From Clostridium sp. C105KSO13 (GTDB lineage Bacteria; Bacillota; Clostridia; Lachnospirales; Lachnospiraceae), in NCBI RefSeq assembly GCF_001517425.1, contig NZ_FBWL01000168.1, positions 1 through 64,000 of the forward strand: 64,000 bases of DNA, read 5' to 3'. Both the position numbers and the translations under genes were made by a program. The notes under the pieces were generated by a model. The model was not told where the DNA came from and ran no database searches. It saw nothing but the letters and a program-made list of their open reading frames with translations. Below, piece after piece: positions 1-8,196 of this stretch. Position 1 is the first letter of the stretch. Every line of letters begins with the position of its first letter.

Positions 1-188
1 GATATGCCTTTTGAATCCGCCCTCAGAAAGTTGATTCTACAAGCAGCATAATCCGTTTTTATTATAACAAATTTTTCAGGCATAGCGACAGTTATGTCTA
101 TTTCTCATACTCTTTTTTCACTATTTATTTCATTTTGGATAATATTCACTTTTCAATGTCCTGTTGCCAGCAGTGCTGGCATGATCAA
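1..188. other. Non-coding edge; no capsid gene after the head protease
   Basis: No open reading frame of useful length is visible on either strand. In HK97-type phages the major capsid gene normally follows the head protease closely; nothing resembling one starts here. The minus strand has an AT-rich stretch with a TATAAT-like hexamer near 60-70 that could be a promoter reading leftwards, but no clear -35 was found. Confidence 0.5.
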
Positions 189-950
189 TCAGAATTCCGA
201 GAGATCATTGTATTGTTTGATAAGGTCAAGGCGCTCCATCAGAGAATGAACGGAACGCTCGGTTTCGACAGGTTTCGACAGGATACGACATTTTGCAGCC
301 AGCTTATCCAGTAAGGAATTGGTGACAGCAGCACGGGAAAAGAGCATCGGGCCGTCGGCCTTGTTCTCCACAGGCGTGTCACTGGGACGCATCAGGATTT
401 CATCGGCAAAGCCCATATCAACAGCCGTATGTGCATCCATCCAGGTCTCTGCATCCATGAGATGAGAGAGCTTGGCACGGCTCATGCCGGTTTTGATTTC
501 ATAGGCGTTGATGATGCTTTCCTTCACTTCGTCCAGCATGGCGATGGCTTTCTGCATTTCTGCGGAATCACCAAAAGCCACAGTGGCCGGATTGTGAATC
601 ATCAGCATGGACACGGGAGATACCAGCACCTTGGTACCGGCCATTGCAATGACAGAGGCTGCCGAAGCAGCGATGCCGTCAATCTTTACCGTGACGTTGC
701 CCTTGTAATCCATCAGCATGTTGTAAATCTGTGCAGCAGCCACGCAGTCACCGCCCGGAGAGTTAATCCAGACAGTAATGTCACCGCTGCCGGTGAGCAG
801 CTCGTCTTTGAAGAGCTTTGGTGTGACATCATCGTCAAACCAGCTGTCCTCGGCGATGGTGCCGTTTAGGAACAGTGTCCTCTCCAGTGTTTCCTCCTGA
901 GTCTCCTGATTGGTCACTGTTTGATTCTTCCACTTCCAGAATTTCTTCAT
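189..950 (-). CDS. ClpP-like phage head maturation protease
   Basis: A ClpP-type serine protease that in HK97-like phages processes the head scaffold or capsid during assembly. The sequence shows the ClpP fold landmarks: WINSPGGD near the oxyanion region, GIAASAAS with the likely catalytic serine, MIHNP with the likely catalytic histidine, then a DAxTAVDMGFAD segment. I take the start at 950 because GGAGG lies 9 bases upstream of that ATG; an ORF extension to 1001 lacks such a site. It overlaps the portal gene by 116 bases in another frame, unusually long but compatible with tight phage packing. It is the last phage gene in the window; no capsid gene follows. Confidence 0.88.
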   Translation of the reverse strand: MKKFWKWKNQTVTNQETQEETLERTLFLNGTIAEDSWFDDDVTPKLFKDELLTGSGDITVWINSPGGDCVAAAQIYNMLMDYKGNVTVKIDGIAASAASVIAMAGTKVLVSPVSMLMIHNPATVAFGDSAEMQKAIAMLDEVKESIINAYEIKTGMSRAKLSHLMDAETWMDAHTAVDMGFADEILMRPSDTPVENKADGPMLFSRAAVTNSLLDKLAAKCRILSKPVETERSVHSLMERLDLIKQYNDLSEF

Positions 951-2208
951 GGTCATCTTCCTCCTTTCCAGCAGCAGTGGTCGCTGCAAATATACCGGCA
1001 TCCTCCAGCTTGGTCATGTTGCCGTTAATGAGATATAGGTCACCACCTTGCTCGGTGGGGATGCGGTCGAGATTTTCAAGTTCACGGATGTCATTGGCAC
1101 TCATCCAGCCGTTCTGTCTGGCTGTTGCATAGCCATTCATGCGGCTTTGGTAATCACCACGGAGAAGACCGTCAACATTGAACTTCACAAAATAAGCAGC
1201 CTTCTCGGATTCGGAGAGAAGTGCCCGGTTGATGGATTGTTCCCAACGGACTATCCACGGCTCCAGAGTGTACTTCACGAATTCCAAGGATTGCTGCTCA
1301 ATATTAGAAAAGCTCGACTTCTCCAAATCGCCGACCATGTGAGGCGGCACTCGGAAAATTCGAGCGATTTCATCAATCTGAAATTTTCGGGTTTCTAAGA
1401 ACTGTGCCTCGTTTGGTGAAATGGAGATAGGCGTGTATTTCATGCCTTCCTCCAGCACAGCGACCTTGTTTGCATTGGAGCTGCCGCCAAAAGCGCTGTT
1501 CCAGCTTTCTCTGACCTTGGCTGGGTCTTTTACCGTGCCCGGATGCTCCAGGATACCGCCCGGTGTGGCCCCATTTGCAAAGAACTTTGCACCGTATTCC
1601 TCGCAGGCAATCGCCATGCCGATAGCGTTTTTGGCCATCGCAATGGGAGAGTAACCGACGAGGCCATCAAAGCCAAGGCCCGGAATGTGCAGCACATCGG
1701 TGGTCTTTAGCGTTACCGTGCCTGTTTTCATGGTGGGTGCATCGGAATCCTGCATCTGGTACTGATAGTAGAGCTTGCCCTTGTCATCCCGGTCGACAGT
1801 CATTCGATTGGGCATCAGTGGATACAGGGCGATGACTTCACCCTTGCCATTGCGAATAATCTGTGCGTAGGCATTGCCCCACAGGAGTAGGTGTGTCATC
1901 AAGGTTTCCCGAAACACAAAGGATGTCATCTCCGGATTAGGCGCATCGTGCAGGAGCCGATACAAGGAATGCTTCAGTGCTTTTTCCTTGCTGCCATCCT
2001 CCTGATATTTATATAGATGTACAGGCAGTCCGGCGATGGCCTCGGACAAGATACGCACGCAGGCGTATACTGCAGTCATCTGCAGCGCCGAGCGTTCATT
2101 GACCGGTTTGCCAGCGGTGGAGCCACCAAAGAAAAAGCGGTAGGCACTGCCGGAGGTGCTGTTTGTAGGCTTGTCCCTTGACCGGAACAGACCAGAAATA
2201 ATGCTCAT
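835..2208 (-). CDS. Phage portal protein, HK97 family
   Basis: Forms the dodecameric ring at the capsid vertex through which DNA is packaged and to which the tail attaches. At 457 residues it has the usual HK97 portal length. Recognisable segments are SALQMTAVYACVRILSEAI near residues 38-56, the central GLGFDGLVGYSPI, and FRVPPHMVGDLEKSSFSN near residue 285. The C-terminus is acidic and low complexity, as is common for portals. It lies 15 bases downstream of the large terminase and upstream of the protease, the classical terminase-portal-protease order. A decayed homologue of its N-terminal part lies near 49900-50150. Confidence 0.92.
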   Translation of the reverse strand: MSIISGLFRSRDKPTNSTSGSAYRFFFGGSTAGKPVNERSALQMTAVYACVRILSEAIAGLPVHLYKYQEDGSKEKALKHSLYRLLHDAPNPEMTSFVFRETLMTHLLLWGNAYAQIIRNGKGEVIALYPLMPNRMTVDRDDKGKLYYQYQMQDSDAPTMKTGTVTLKTTDVLHIPGLGFDGLVGYSPIAMAKNAIGMAIACEEYGAKFFANGATPGGILEHPGTVKDPAKVRESWNSAFGGSSNANKVAVLEEGMKYTPISISPNEAQFLETRKFQIDEIARIFRVPPHMVGDLEKSSFSNIEQQSLEFVKYTLEPWIVRWEQSINRALLSESEKAAYFVKFNVDGLLRGDYQSRMNGYATARQNGWMSANDIRELENLDRIPTEQGGDLYLINGNMTKLEDAGIFAATTAAGKEEDDHEEILEVEESNSDQSGDSGGNTGEDTVPKRHHRRGQLV

Positions 2209-2223
2209 ATAAAATCACTCCCT

Positions 2224-3825
2224 TCAGATAAACAAAATGCCTCTGTCATCATAAACAGAAGCGCCAGCATCGTTGCCACAGCGGATAGCTCGGTCGAGAC
2301 CCATGATAGTAGCAACAGCGCCGTCAATCTTTTCTGTGGATTTTTCCTTGTCAGCCTTGATATTGCTAGCCGGGTCAGTACGGATGAAGATGTTATCCAT
2401 CATCCAGCGGAGCACCGGATGCCCACTGTGGGCCAGACGTTGTTCCAGGGTCAGCTTCATCAGCTCCTTGGTAGGTGGGCTCATATCCTTAAAGCCCTGT
2501 CCGAAGGGCACGACGGTGAAGCCCATACCCTCCAGATTTTGCACCATCTGGACAGCGCCCCAACGGTCAAAGGCAATCTCGCGGATGTTAAAACGCTCAC
2601 CGAGGCTTTCAATAAATTTCTCAATGTAGCCGTAATGCACAACATTTCCCTCGGTGGTTTGTACGAAGCCTTGACGTTCCCAAACATCATAAGGAACATG
2701 GTCTCGCTTCACACGCAGGTCGAGGGTTTCTTCTGGTATCCAGAAATACGGGAGAATGGAATATTTGTCGTCCTCATCCTCCGGTGGGAATACCAGTACA
2801 AAGGCGGTAATGTCAGTAGTGGAAGAAAGGTCAAGGCCGCCATAGCAGACCCGGCCCTCCAGGGCTTCCTCATCCACCTTAAAGGAACAGGCATCCCACT
2901 TATCCATTGGCATCCAGCGGATTGCCTGCTTGACCCATTGATTGAGTCGCAGCTGCCGGAAGGAATTCTCCTCACCGGGATTTTGCTGGGCGGATTCGCA
3001 GGCTGCCTTTACCTTATCCATCCCGACCGTGATGCCGAGAGAAGGATTGGCCTTCTTCCAGACCTCCGGGTCAGTCCAGTCATCGCTTTCATCCGCACCA
3101 TAAATGACCGGATAGAAGGTGGAGTCCACCTTACGGCCCTCCAGAATATCCTTTGCCTTCTGATGCGTTTCATAGCAGATGCTGTTGGTGTCGGTACCGG
3201 CGGTAGTAATCAAAAAATACAGCGGCTGCATACGGGCGTCACCGGAACCCTTGGTCATAACATCAAAGAGCTTTCGGTTTGGCTGGGTGTGCAGCTCATC
3301 GAAGACAACGCCGTGAATGTTGAAGCCGTGCTTGGAGTAGGCCTCAGCGGAAAGCACCTGATAGAAGCTATTGGTAGGCTGATAAATGATACGCTTCTGA
3401 GAAGTCAGTATCTTTACTCGCCGGTTGAGCGCAGAACACATACGCACCATATCGGCGGCCACGTCAAATACGATGGTCGCCTGCTGGCGGTCAGCTGCAC
3501 AGCCGTATACCTCAGCGCGTTCCTCACCGTCGCCGCAGGTAAGCAGCAGGGCCACCGCAGCGGCCAGCTCGGATTTTCCCATCTTCTTTGGGATTTCCAC
3601 ATAGGCGGTATTAAATTGTCGGTAGCCGTTTGGCTTGAGGGTGCCGAAGATGTCTCGGATAATTTGTTCCTGCCAATCAATAAGCTCGAAGGGCTTTCCG
3701 GCCCAGGTGCCCTTCGTGTGACAGAGGCACTCAATAAAATTGACTGCGTAATCCGCCATCTGTTTGTTGTAGGTGGAGTCCGCAGCCATAAAGCGTGTGG
3801 GTTTATAGCTTTTCAGTTTTCTCAA
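2224..3825 (-). CDS. Phage terminase large subunit
   Basis: ATP-driven DNA-packaging motor with a C-terminal nuclease that cuts concatemers. Visible features are a Walker A-like EIPKKMGKSELAAA, a Walker B-like HGVVFDELHTQ, the coupling motif LITTAGTD, and a nuclease region beginning CYGGLDLSSTTDITAF. I place the start at a TTG at 3825, giving 533 residues, because GGAGG lies 8 bases upstream; the longer frame to 3909 has no ribosome site. The small terminase is not adjacent but about 4.4 kb upstream, separated by metK, a methyltransferase and small genes. A rearranged relic of this gene is found near 50150-50370. Confidence 0.93.
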   Translation of the reverse strand: MRKLKSYKPTRFMAADSTYNKQMADYAVNFIECLCHTKGTWAGKPFELIDWQEQIIRDIFGTLKPNGYRQFNTAYVEIPKKMGKSELAAAVALLLTCGDGEERAEVYGCAADRQQATIVFDVAADMVRMCSALNRRVKILTSQKRIIYQPTNSFYQVLSAEAYSKHGFNIHGVVFDELHTQPNRKLFDVMTKGSGDARMQPLYFLITTAGTDTNSICYETHQKAKDILEGRKVDSTFYPVIYGADESDDWTDPEVWKKANPSLGITVGMDKVKAACESAQQNPGEENSFRQLRLNQWVKQAIRWMPMDKWDACSFKVDEEALEGRVCYGGLDLSSTTDITAFVLVFPPEDEDDKYSILPYFWIPEETLDLRVKRDHVPYDVWERQGFVQTTEGNVVHYGYIEKFIESLGERFNIREIAFDRWGAVQMVQNLEGMGFTVVPFGQGFKDMSPPTKELMKLTLEQRLAHSGHPVLRWMMDNIFIRTDPASNIKADKEKSTEKIDGAVATIMGLDRAIRCGNDAGASVYDDRGILFI

Positions 3826-3936
3826 CGGTGCAGCCTCCTTTCGGGCATAAAAAATGACCTGCCAACGGCAAGCCTTTGTAACAAGATACAGAGCCGTCAG
3901 GCTCCGCACTTGGGATATTCTGTTATCCAGGTGTTC

Positions 3937-4179
3937 TTAGTTGTGATTGTTTAAAAGGATGCAAAGCGCAAGCTCGGCTTCCTTGCAGGTGGGCTCGATG
4001 TCCCAGCCCCTATCGTAGTTGCAGATGATTTTGCCGTCTGCCTTCAGCATCAACTTGGAAATTTTGCCGCCATTGATGCCGTATTCCTCGCTGGGTTCCT
4101 CGTAATGCTTGACCCAGTAATGAACGACGGTGTACTTGCTGTCTGCTGCGGGGATTCTAATCGTTCCTTCACTCCACAT
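3937..4179 (-). CDS. Small phage protein, DUF7678-like
   Basis: An 80-residue protein with no catalytic motif I can name. It is rich in aromatic residues (YTVVHYWVKHYEEPS) and has a glycine-containing beta-like middle. It resembles small proteins of Clostridia prophages placed under DUF7678, but that assignment is from memory and moderate. It lies 3 bases downstream of the next small gene on the same strand, so it is probably co-transcribed. Function unknown. Confidence 0.6.
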   Translation of the reverse strand: MWSEGTIRIPAADSKYTVVHYWVKHYEEPSEEYGINGGKISKLMLKADGKIICNYDRGWDIEPTCKEAELALCILLNNHN

Positions 4180-4182
4180 GGT

Positions 4183-4545
4183 TTAGGCCTCCTTTACCGT
4201 CATCTTGATGGCAGGAATGCTGGCGTGTTCGCCGGTCTGCCAGTCGGTGTAGCGGGCCTTGACCTGGGTGAGCCCGGCCATGTGGCAGCCGCGCTTTTCA
4301 AATTCTGCCAGGGTGGTGATGAGGCTTGAAAAGGTGGAGCTGATGGTGAACTCGGTGATGCCAAGTGCTCTGCAATTTTCGAGGATTGGGTCGATGTCGT
4401 AATCCCAAATGACCTCGTTAAAGTCAATCAGGTTGTTTCCGGCTTCCTTGCTGTTCTGGTAAGCCCAGTAAAGAGTGCCGTTTAAGCCCTGTTCCTTGAA
4501 GCTCTTGCTGCGGTCGATGTTTTCAAATGTGGTAATCTCTTTCAT
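4183..4545 (-). CDS. Small phage protein, DUF7698-like
   Basis: A 120-residue acidic protein beginning MKEITTFENIDRS. The frame stays open to 4683, but the start at 4545 has GGAGG 8 bases upstream, and the extra N-terminal stretch overlaps a structured hairpin element (4585-4644) that looks like leader rather than coding sequence. The body reads like a conserved phage protein of unknown function (LNGTLYWAYQNSKEAGN, then an FTISSTF segment). It may bind a partner in the packaging module, since it sits between the methyltransferase and terminase genes, but that is only context. Confidence 0.65.
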   Translation of the reverse strand: MKEITTFENIDRSKSFKEQGLNGTLYWAYQNSKEAGNNLIDFNEVIWDYDIDPILENCRALGITEFTISSTFSSLITTLAEFEKRGCHMAGLTQVKARYTDWQTGEHASIPAIKMTVKEA

Positions 4546-4584
4546 GTTCGTAACCTCCGTGTGTTTGTTGTCTCGTCTGCCGAC

Positions 4585-4644
4585 TCGGTCGGTGCTGTTG
4601 TCCGCTTTGCGTCCAACGGTTGCCACTGGCAACCCGCACCCTTT
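4585..4644 (-). repeat. Structured hairpin leader element, copy 1
   Basis: A perfect 7-bp stem GGTTGCC / GGCAACC (4618-4634) closes a three-base ACT loop (AGT on the minus strand). An outer GGTGC (4591-4595) can pair with GCACC (4636-4640). The same flanks, loop and outer pairing recur at 14573-14611 with a different inner stem, so the pairing is conserved although the sequence is not. It lies in the leader of the gene starting at 4545. Confidence 0.6.
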
Positions 4645-4661
4645 CGGTAGGTACATATTCG

Positions 4662-4690
4662 CTCTAAAAGCACATAATAGCAACTCATTT
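4662..4690 (-). repeat. 29-bp dispersed prophage repeat, copy 1
   Basis: Matches 5710-5738 at 25 of 29 positions (core CTCTAAA-GCACATA-TAGCAA on the plus strand). Both copies lie upstream of minus-strand prophage genes, near GGTAC-containing sequence. A regulatory site (promoter or operator) is the simplest reading, but no clear -35/-10 pair could be fixed. Confidence 0.5.
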
Positions 4691-4735
4691 AGGGCCTATA
4701 TATGTACCAAAGATTGTGACGATAAACTGTGTAAT

Positions 4736-4954
4736 TTACAGCTTTCGACATCTATCGACACCGAAGATTACGTTGAGGCCGGAGCCATTGTCCCAGTTCA
4801 CCAGAAGGCTGCCAGTATCATCGACACCGTAGACGGTGCCAAGAGTACCAATAGGCGGTGCCTGTAGGTCATCCATCTGAAGCAGCCCCACACGGGTGCC
4901 GTTTGGATATTGCTGACGCAGGCGTTCGACCTGCTCTTTACTCGGAAATCTCAT
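4736..4954 (-). CDS. DUF4314 family small phage protein
   Basis: A 72-residue protein with the DUF4314 pattern: LRQQYPNGTRVGLLQMDD at the N-terminus, then a short beta-rich tail ending NVIFGVDRCRKL. The family occurs widely in Firmicutes prophages and conjugative elements; no biochemical role is established that I know of. Its start overlaps the end of the upstream gene by 17 bases, indicating translational coupling within the same operon. Confidence 0.75.
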   Translation of the reverse strand: MRFPSKEQVERLRQQYPNGTRVGLLQMDDLQAPPIGTLGTVYGVDDTGSLLVNWDNGSGLNVIFGVDRCRKL

Positions 4955-5672
4955 TAGAAGGCACCTCCTTTTTTGTACCGGACTTGAAGGCTGCGGAGCC
5001 AGTCAGGTTGCGGAGCAGGATTTTGCGCTCCTCCTTGTACTCGTTGCCAATGAAGCCGAGGCGGAGTAGAAAGCAGCGGAAGGCGTACTTCTCGTTTTCC
5101 ACCGGCTTCTCTGTGGCGCTAATGCGCTTCTGATTTTTGCTCATCTGGCAAAGGGCTGCGATGAAGTGAGTGTAGGCCTTGACCTCGTCAGGCTCCGGCA
5201 GCTTGTGGAACCAAGGGAAGGAAATAGTCTCCTCGGTGATGAGGATAGGCGTTTCTTCGATATTCAGCGCCGTCTTGATGAGCGTGCCCTTGGCCTCCAG
5301 AAGGTTTGTCAGGTTCCCGGCTGCGGCCTTGTCCAGTGGAAGTGTGACCGTCAGGCCAGTTTCCTCGTCCGGAATATCGTAGGCCGGAGGGCAATCCTCC
5401 AGCGGTTCCTCGCAGTCAAGTTCCGGCTGGGGCTCGTCGTATTCGGCACTTTCGTAATGGAAGCCGCGCTCGGTGAGGGCTGCCAGCACCTGCCGGATTT
5501 CCTCCGGGTCAGCCATGTCATTGAAGGTAAGATTGCCTTCTCTGGTGACAGTGAAGTAATCCACCTCGTAGGCGTAGGTTGGTGTTTTCTTGTAGATTGC
5601 CTTGGCTCCTGTGATTTCCTCAAGGGCCTTTACAAAAGGCTTTCTGTTGGTAACGTTGTAAGTAACTTTCAT
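4938..5672 (-). CDS. Conserved prophage protein of unknown function
   Basis: A 244-residue acidic protein. The N-terminus (MKVTYNVTNRKPFVKALEE) resembles proteins often labelled virulence protein in Clostridia prophages, although no virulence role is supported. It has a central acidic, proline-rich linker (about residues 80-105) and a basic C-terminal half carrying FRCFLLRLGFIG. The start has a good GGAGG upstream. It lies in the operon with DUF4314 and, after an intergenic repeat, downstream of the methyltransferase. I do not recognise a catalytic motif. Confidence 0.6.
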   Translation of the reverse strand: MKVTYNVTNRKPFVKALEEITGAKAIYKKTPTYAYEVDYFTVTREGNLTFNDMADPEEIRQVLAALTERGFHYESAEYDEPQPELDCEEPLEDCPPAYDIPDEETGLTVTLPLDKAAAGNLTNLLEAKGTLIKTALNIEETPILITEETISFPWFHKLPEPDEVKAYTHFIAALCQMSKNQKRISATEKPVENEKYAFRCFLLRLGFIGNEYKEERKILLRNLTGSAAFKSGTKKEVPSNEISE

Positions 5673-5709
5673 GGTGTGTACCTCCTTTGTTTTGGTACTA
5701 CATTAATCA

Positions 5710-5738
5710 CTCTAAAGGCACATATTAGCAAGTCAATT
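5710..5738 (-). repeat. 29-bp dispersed prophage repeat, copy 2
   Basis: Second copy of the repeat at 4662-4690, in the intergenic space between the methyltransferase stop and the gene starting at 5672. The minus strand of this copy contains TTGACT, which could be a -35 box, but the matching -10 is weak. Confidence 0.45.
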
Positions 5739-5794
5739 CGAAGAATAAACCTGACAAATATGTGCCTCCCAGATTGTGTATAGTACCAAGGCGG

Positions 5795-7030
5795 TTACTC
5801 AGCCACGACAGCGATTTCATCGTAGGAATAGGTCAGACCGTCACGGATGACGAAGACCTTTTCGGAGGAGCCGACCTGTTCAAGGTAGCGCTCCACGATA
5901 ACATCGCAGAATTTTTCGTCCAGCTCGATGGTGCAGCAGAGGCGTTTCGTCTGTTCGCAGGCGATGAGTGTAGAGCCGCTGCCACCGAAGGGGTCGAGTA
6001 CGATGGAATTGCTCATGCTGGAATTCATAATCGGATAGGCCAGAAGCGGGATAGGCTTCATGGTCGGGTGGTCACCATTTTTCTTTGGTTTATCAAATTC
6101 CCAGATGGTGGTTTCCTTGCGACCCGTGTACCACTGATGTTTGCCATTTTTCTTCCAGCCAAACAGCACCGGCTCGTGCATCCACTGGTATGGGGAGCGC
6201 CCCAGCACCAAGGACTGCTTTTTCCAGATGCAGCAGCCAGAGAGATAGAAACCTGCGTCTACGAAGGCTTTTCTGAAATTCAGTCCCTCGGTATCCGCAT
6301 GGAATACATAGATGCTGGCGTCGTCTGCCATTGCAGCGGCCATCTGGGTGTAGGCGTCGAACAGGAACTGATAAAAAGCCTCGTTGCCCAGGTTGTCGTT
6401 CTTGATTTTCCCGGCGGAGCCTTCGTAGTTGACGTTGTAGGGTGGGTCTGTGACCACAAGGTTGGCCTGCTTGCCAGCCATCAAAAGCTCGTAGGTTTCG
6501 GGCTTCGTGGAATCGCCACAGACAAGGCGATGGTCGCCAAGGAGCCAGAGGTCACCGGCCTTGGAGAAGGTGGGCTTTTGCAGCTCAGCCTCCACATCAA
6601 AGTCGTCGTCCTTTATGCCGCTTTTGGTATCCTCGCGGAATAAGTCTTCCAGTTCCTCCGGCTCGAAACCGGTAAGGGAGACATCAAAGTCAGCGCCCTG
6701 CAAATCAGCAATCAAAAGGGCTAACTTGTCGTTGTCCCACTCACCGCTGATTTTATTAAGGGCCACATTCAGGGCTTTCTCTTTTTCTTCCTCCATCTGA
6801 ACGATAACGCAGTCCACCTCGGTCATGCCCATGTTCTGCAGCACCTTCAAGCGCTGATGGCCGCCGACTACACGACCGGTGGTCTCATTCCAGATGACGG
6901 GTTCCACATAACCGAATTGCTCGATGGAGCGTTTCAGCTTTTCGTATTCCTTGTCACCCGGTTTCAAATCCTTACGAGGATTGTATTCTGCCGGGAGCAG
7001 GTCTTTTACGTTTTTCTTTTCAATCTGCAT
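5795..7030 (-). CDS. ParB-nuclease-domain DNA methyltransferase
   Basis: A two-domain phage protein. Residues 1-100 form a ParB/Srx-like domain (EYNPRKDL, then VVGGHQRLKVL). Residues 170-400 form an N6-adenine or N4-cytosine methyltransferase with the catalytic motif TDPPYNV and the later AdoMet-binding motif DPFGGSGST; this motif order suggests the beta class. It probably methylates phage DNA to evade host restriction or to mark packaging. Its start overlaps the end of the upstream SAM synthetase by 11 bases, so enzyme and cofactor supplier are translated together. No cognate nuclease gene lies alongside, so it is likely an orphan methylase. Confidence 0.9.
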   Translation of the reverse strand: MQIEKKNVKDLLPAEYNPRKDLKPGDKEYEKLKRSIEQFGYVEPVIWNETTGRVVGGHQRLKVLQNMGMTEVDCVIVQMEEEKEKALNVALNKISGEWDNDKLALLIADLQGADFDVSLTGFEPEELEDLFREDTKSGIKDDDFDVEAELQKPTFSKAGDLWLLGDHRLVCGDSTKPETYELLMAGKQANLVVTDPPYNVNYEGSAGKIKNDNLGNEAFYQFLFDAYTQMAAAMADDASIYVFHADTEGLNFRKAFVDAGFYLSGCCIWKKQSLVLGRSPYQWMHEPVLFGWKKNGKHQWYTGRKETTIWEFDKPKKNGDHPTMKPIPLLAYPIMNSSMSNSIVLDPFGGSGSTLIACEQTKRLCCTIELDEKFCDVIVERYLEQVGSSEKVFVIRDGLTYSYDEIAVVAE

Positions 7031-8195
7031 ATTTCTTCACGACCTCCTCCAAGTGGATATCTTCCTTCAGCGAGAGCGAATCCTCCCAAGTGTTATAGCC
7101 GGTGAAATGACCATAGGTGGCGGTCTTTTCATAATCGGCATTGCGCAGGCACAGCTTTTCAAGGATGGCTGCCGGACGCAGGTTGAAAATCTCAAGGCAG
7201 CCTTTACGGATAGCCTCATCCGAATACTTGCTGGTACCGAAGGTGTTCACGGTGAAGGCCACCGGGTCAGCCTTGCCAATGGCATAGGAGATGCTGACCT
7301 CACATTCCTTGGCCAGCCGAGAGGATACGAGGTTCTTTGCAATGTAGCGAGCCATATAGGCACCGGAGCGGTCAACCTTCGACGGGTCTTTGCCAGAAAA
7401 AGCACCGCCGCCATGATGAGCAAGTCCACCATAGCTATCGACCATCAGTTTTCTGCCGGTGAGACCAGTATCAGCATCCGGGCCACCCTTCACGAAGCGA
7501 CCGGAAGGATTGACCAGAATCTCTGTATCCTTATCAAACGGGAACTTCTCAAAAACGGGCCATAGGATATTGGAGATGATTTCACTGCGCAGCTGTTCAA
7601 GCTGTACGTTTTCCTTGTGCTGGATAGAGACCACGATGGCCTTCACACGAGCAGGCTGTCCATCACGATATTCGATGGTGACCTGGGACTTGCCATCCGG
7701 CAGGATGTCGTGAACAAGACCGGACTTGCGGCACTCATCCAGTTTTTTGCAGATATCGTGCGCAAAGAGCAGCGGGAGTGGAAGGTAGCGGTAGCCGCCT
7801 TCATCAATGGCATAACCATAAACCGTCCCCTGGTCGCCAGCGCCCATAGAGGAATACCAGCTGTCATCACCGTTGCGACTTTCCAGCGAGTAGTTCACGC
7901 CAGAAGCGATGTCCGGACTCTGCTTTCTGACATAGACCTGAAGCAAACGTCTCCAGGAGTTCATGCCTACTTCATCCAGCACGCGCCAGACTACCGACTG
8001 AATATTGACCTTGGCAGTAGAACTGATTTCTCCTCCAATAATGATGCGACGGCCCACGGCCATGACCTCTACAGCAACATGAGCACTTTTATCTTTTCTC
8101 AAATAGGCATCCAGAATCGCATCGGCGATTTTGTCACACAGCTTGTCAGGATGCCCCTCGCAGACAGATTCTGCAGTTTTATAAGTAATGTTCAT
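7020..8195 (-). CDS. metK: Phage-encoded S-adenosylmethionine synthetase
   Basis: Makes S-adenosylmethionine from methionine and ATP. Family signatures are present: EGHPDKLCDKIADAILDAY at the N-terminus, GAGDQGTVYGYA, and the glycine-rich GGGAFSGKDPSKVDRSGAY. At 391 residues from the start at 8195 it is full length. It diverges from typical bacterial MetK (GTVYGYA in place of GIMFGYA, GGPDADTGLTGRK), consistent with a phage lineage rather than the host housekeeping copy. It lies 1 base after the small terminase stop and overlaps the methyltransferase gene; the pairing suggests it supplies methyl donor for DNA modification. That link is inferred. Confidence 0.92.
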   Translation of the reverse strand: MNITYKTAESVCEGHPDKLCDKIADAILDAYLRKDKSAHVAVEVMAVGRRIIIGGEISSTAKVNIQSVVWRVLDEVGMNSWRRLLQVYVRKQSPDIASGVNYSLESRNGDDSWYSSMGAGDQGTVYGYAIDEGGYRYLPLPLLFAHDICKKLDECRKSGLVHDILPDGKSQVTIEYRDGQPARVKAIVVSIQHKENVQLEQLRSEIISNILWPVFEKFPFDKDTEILVNPSGRFVKGGPDADTGLTGRKLMVDSYGGLAHHGGGAFSGKDPSKVDRSGAYMARYIAKNLVSSRLAKECEVSISYAIGKADPVAFTVNTFGTSKYSDEAIRKGCLEIFNLRPAAILEKLCLRNADYEKTATYGHFTGYNTWEDSLSLKEDIHLEEVVKKYAD

Positions 8196-8196
8196 A

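Noticed and set aside
2419-3954. A 511-codon plus-strand frame over the large terminase
   Set aside because: The minus-strand frame carries clear terminase motifs and a ribosome site. The antisense product matches nothing and lacks start signals.
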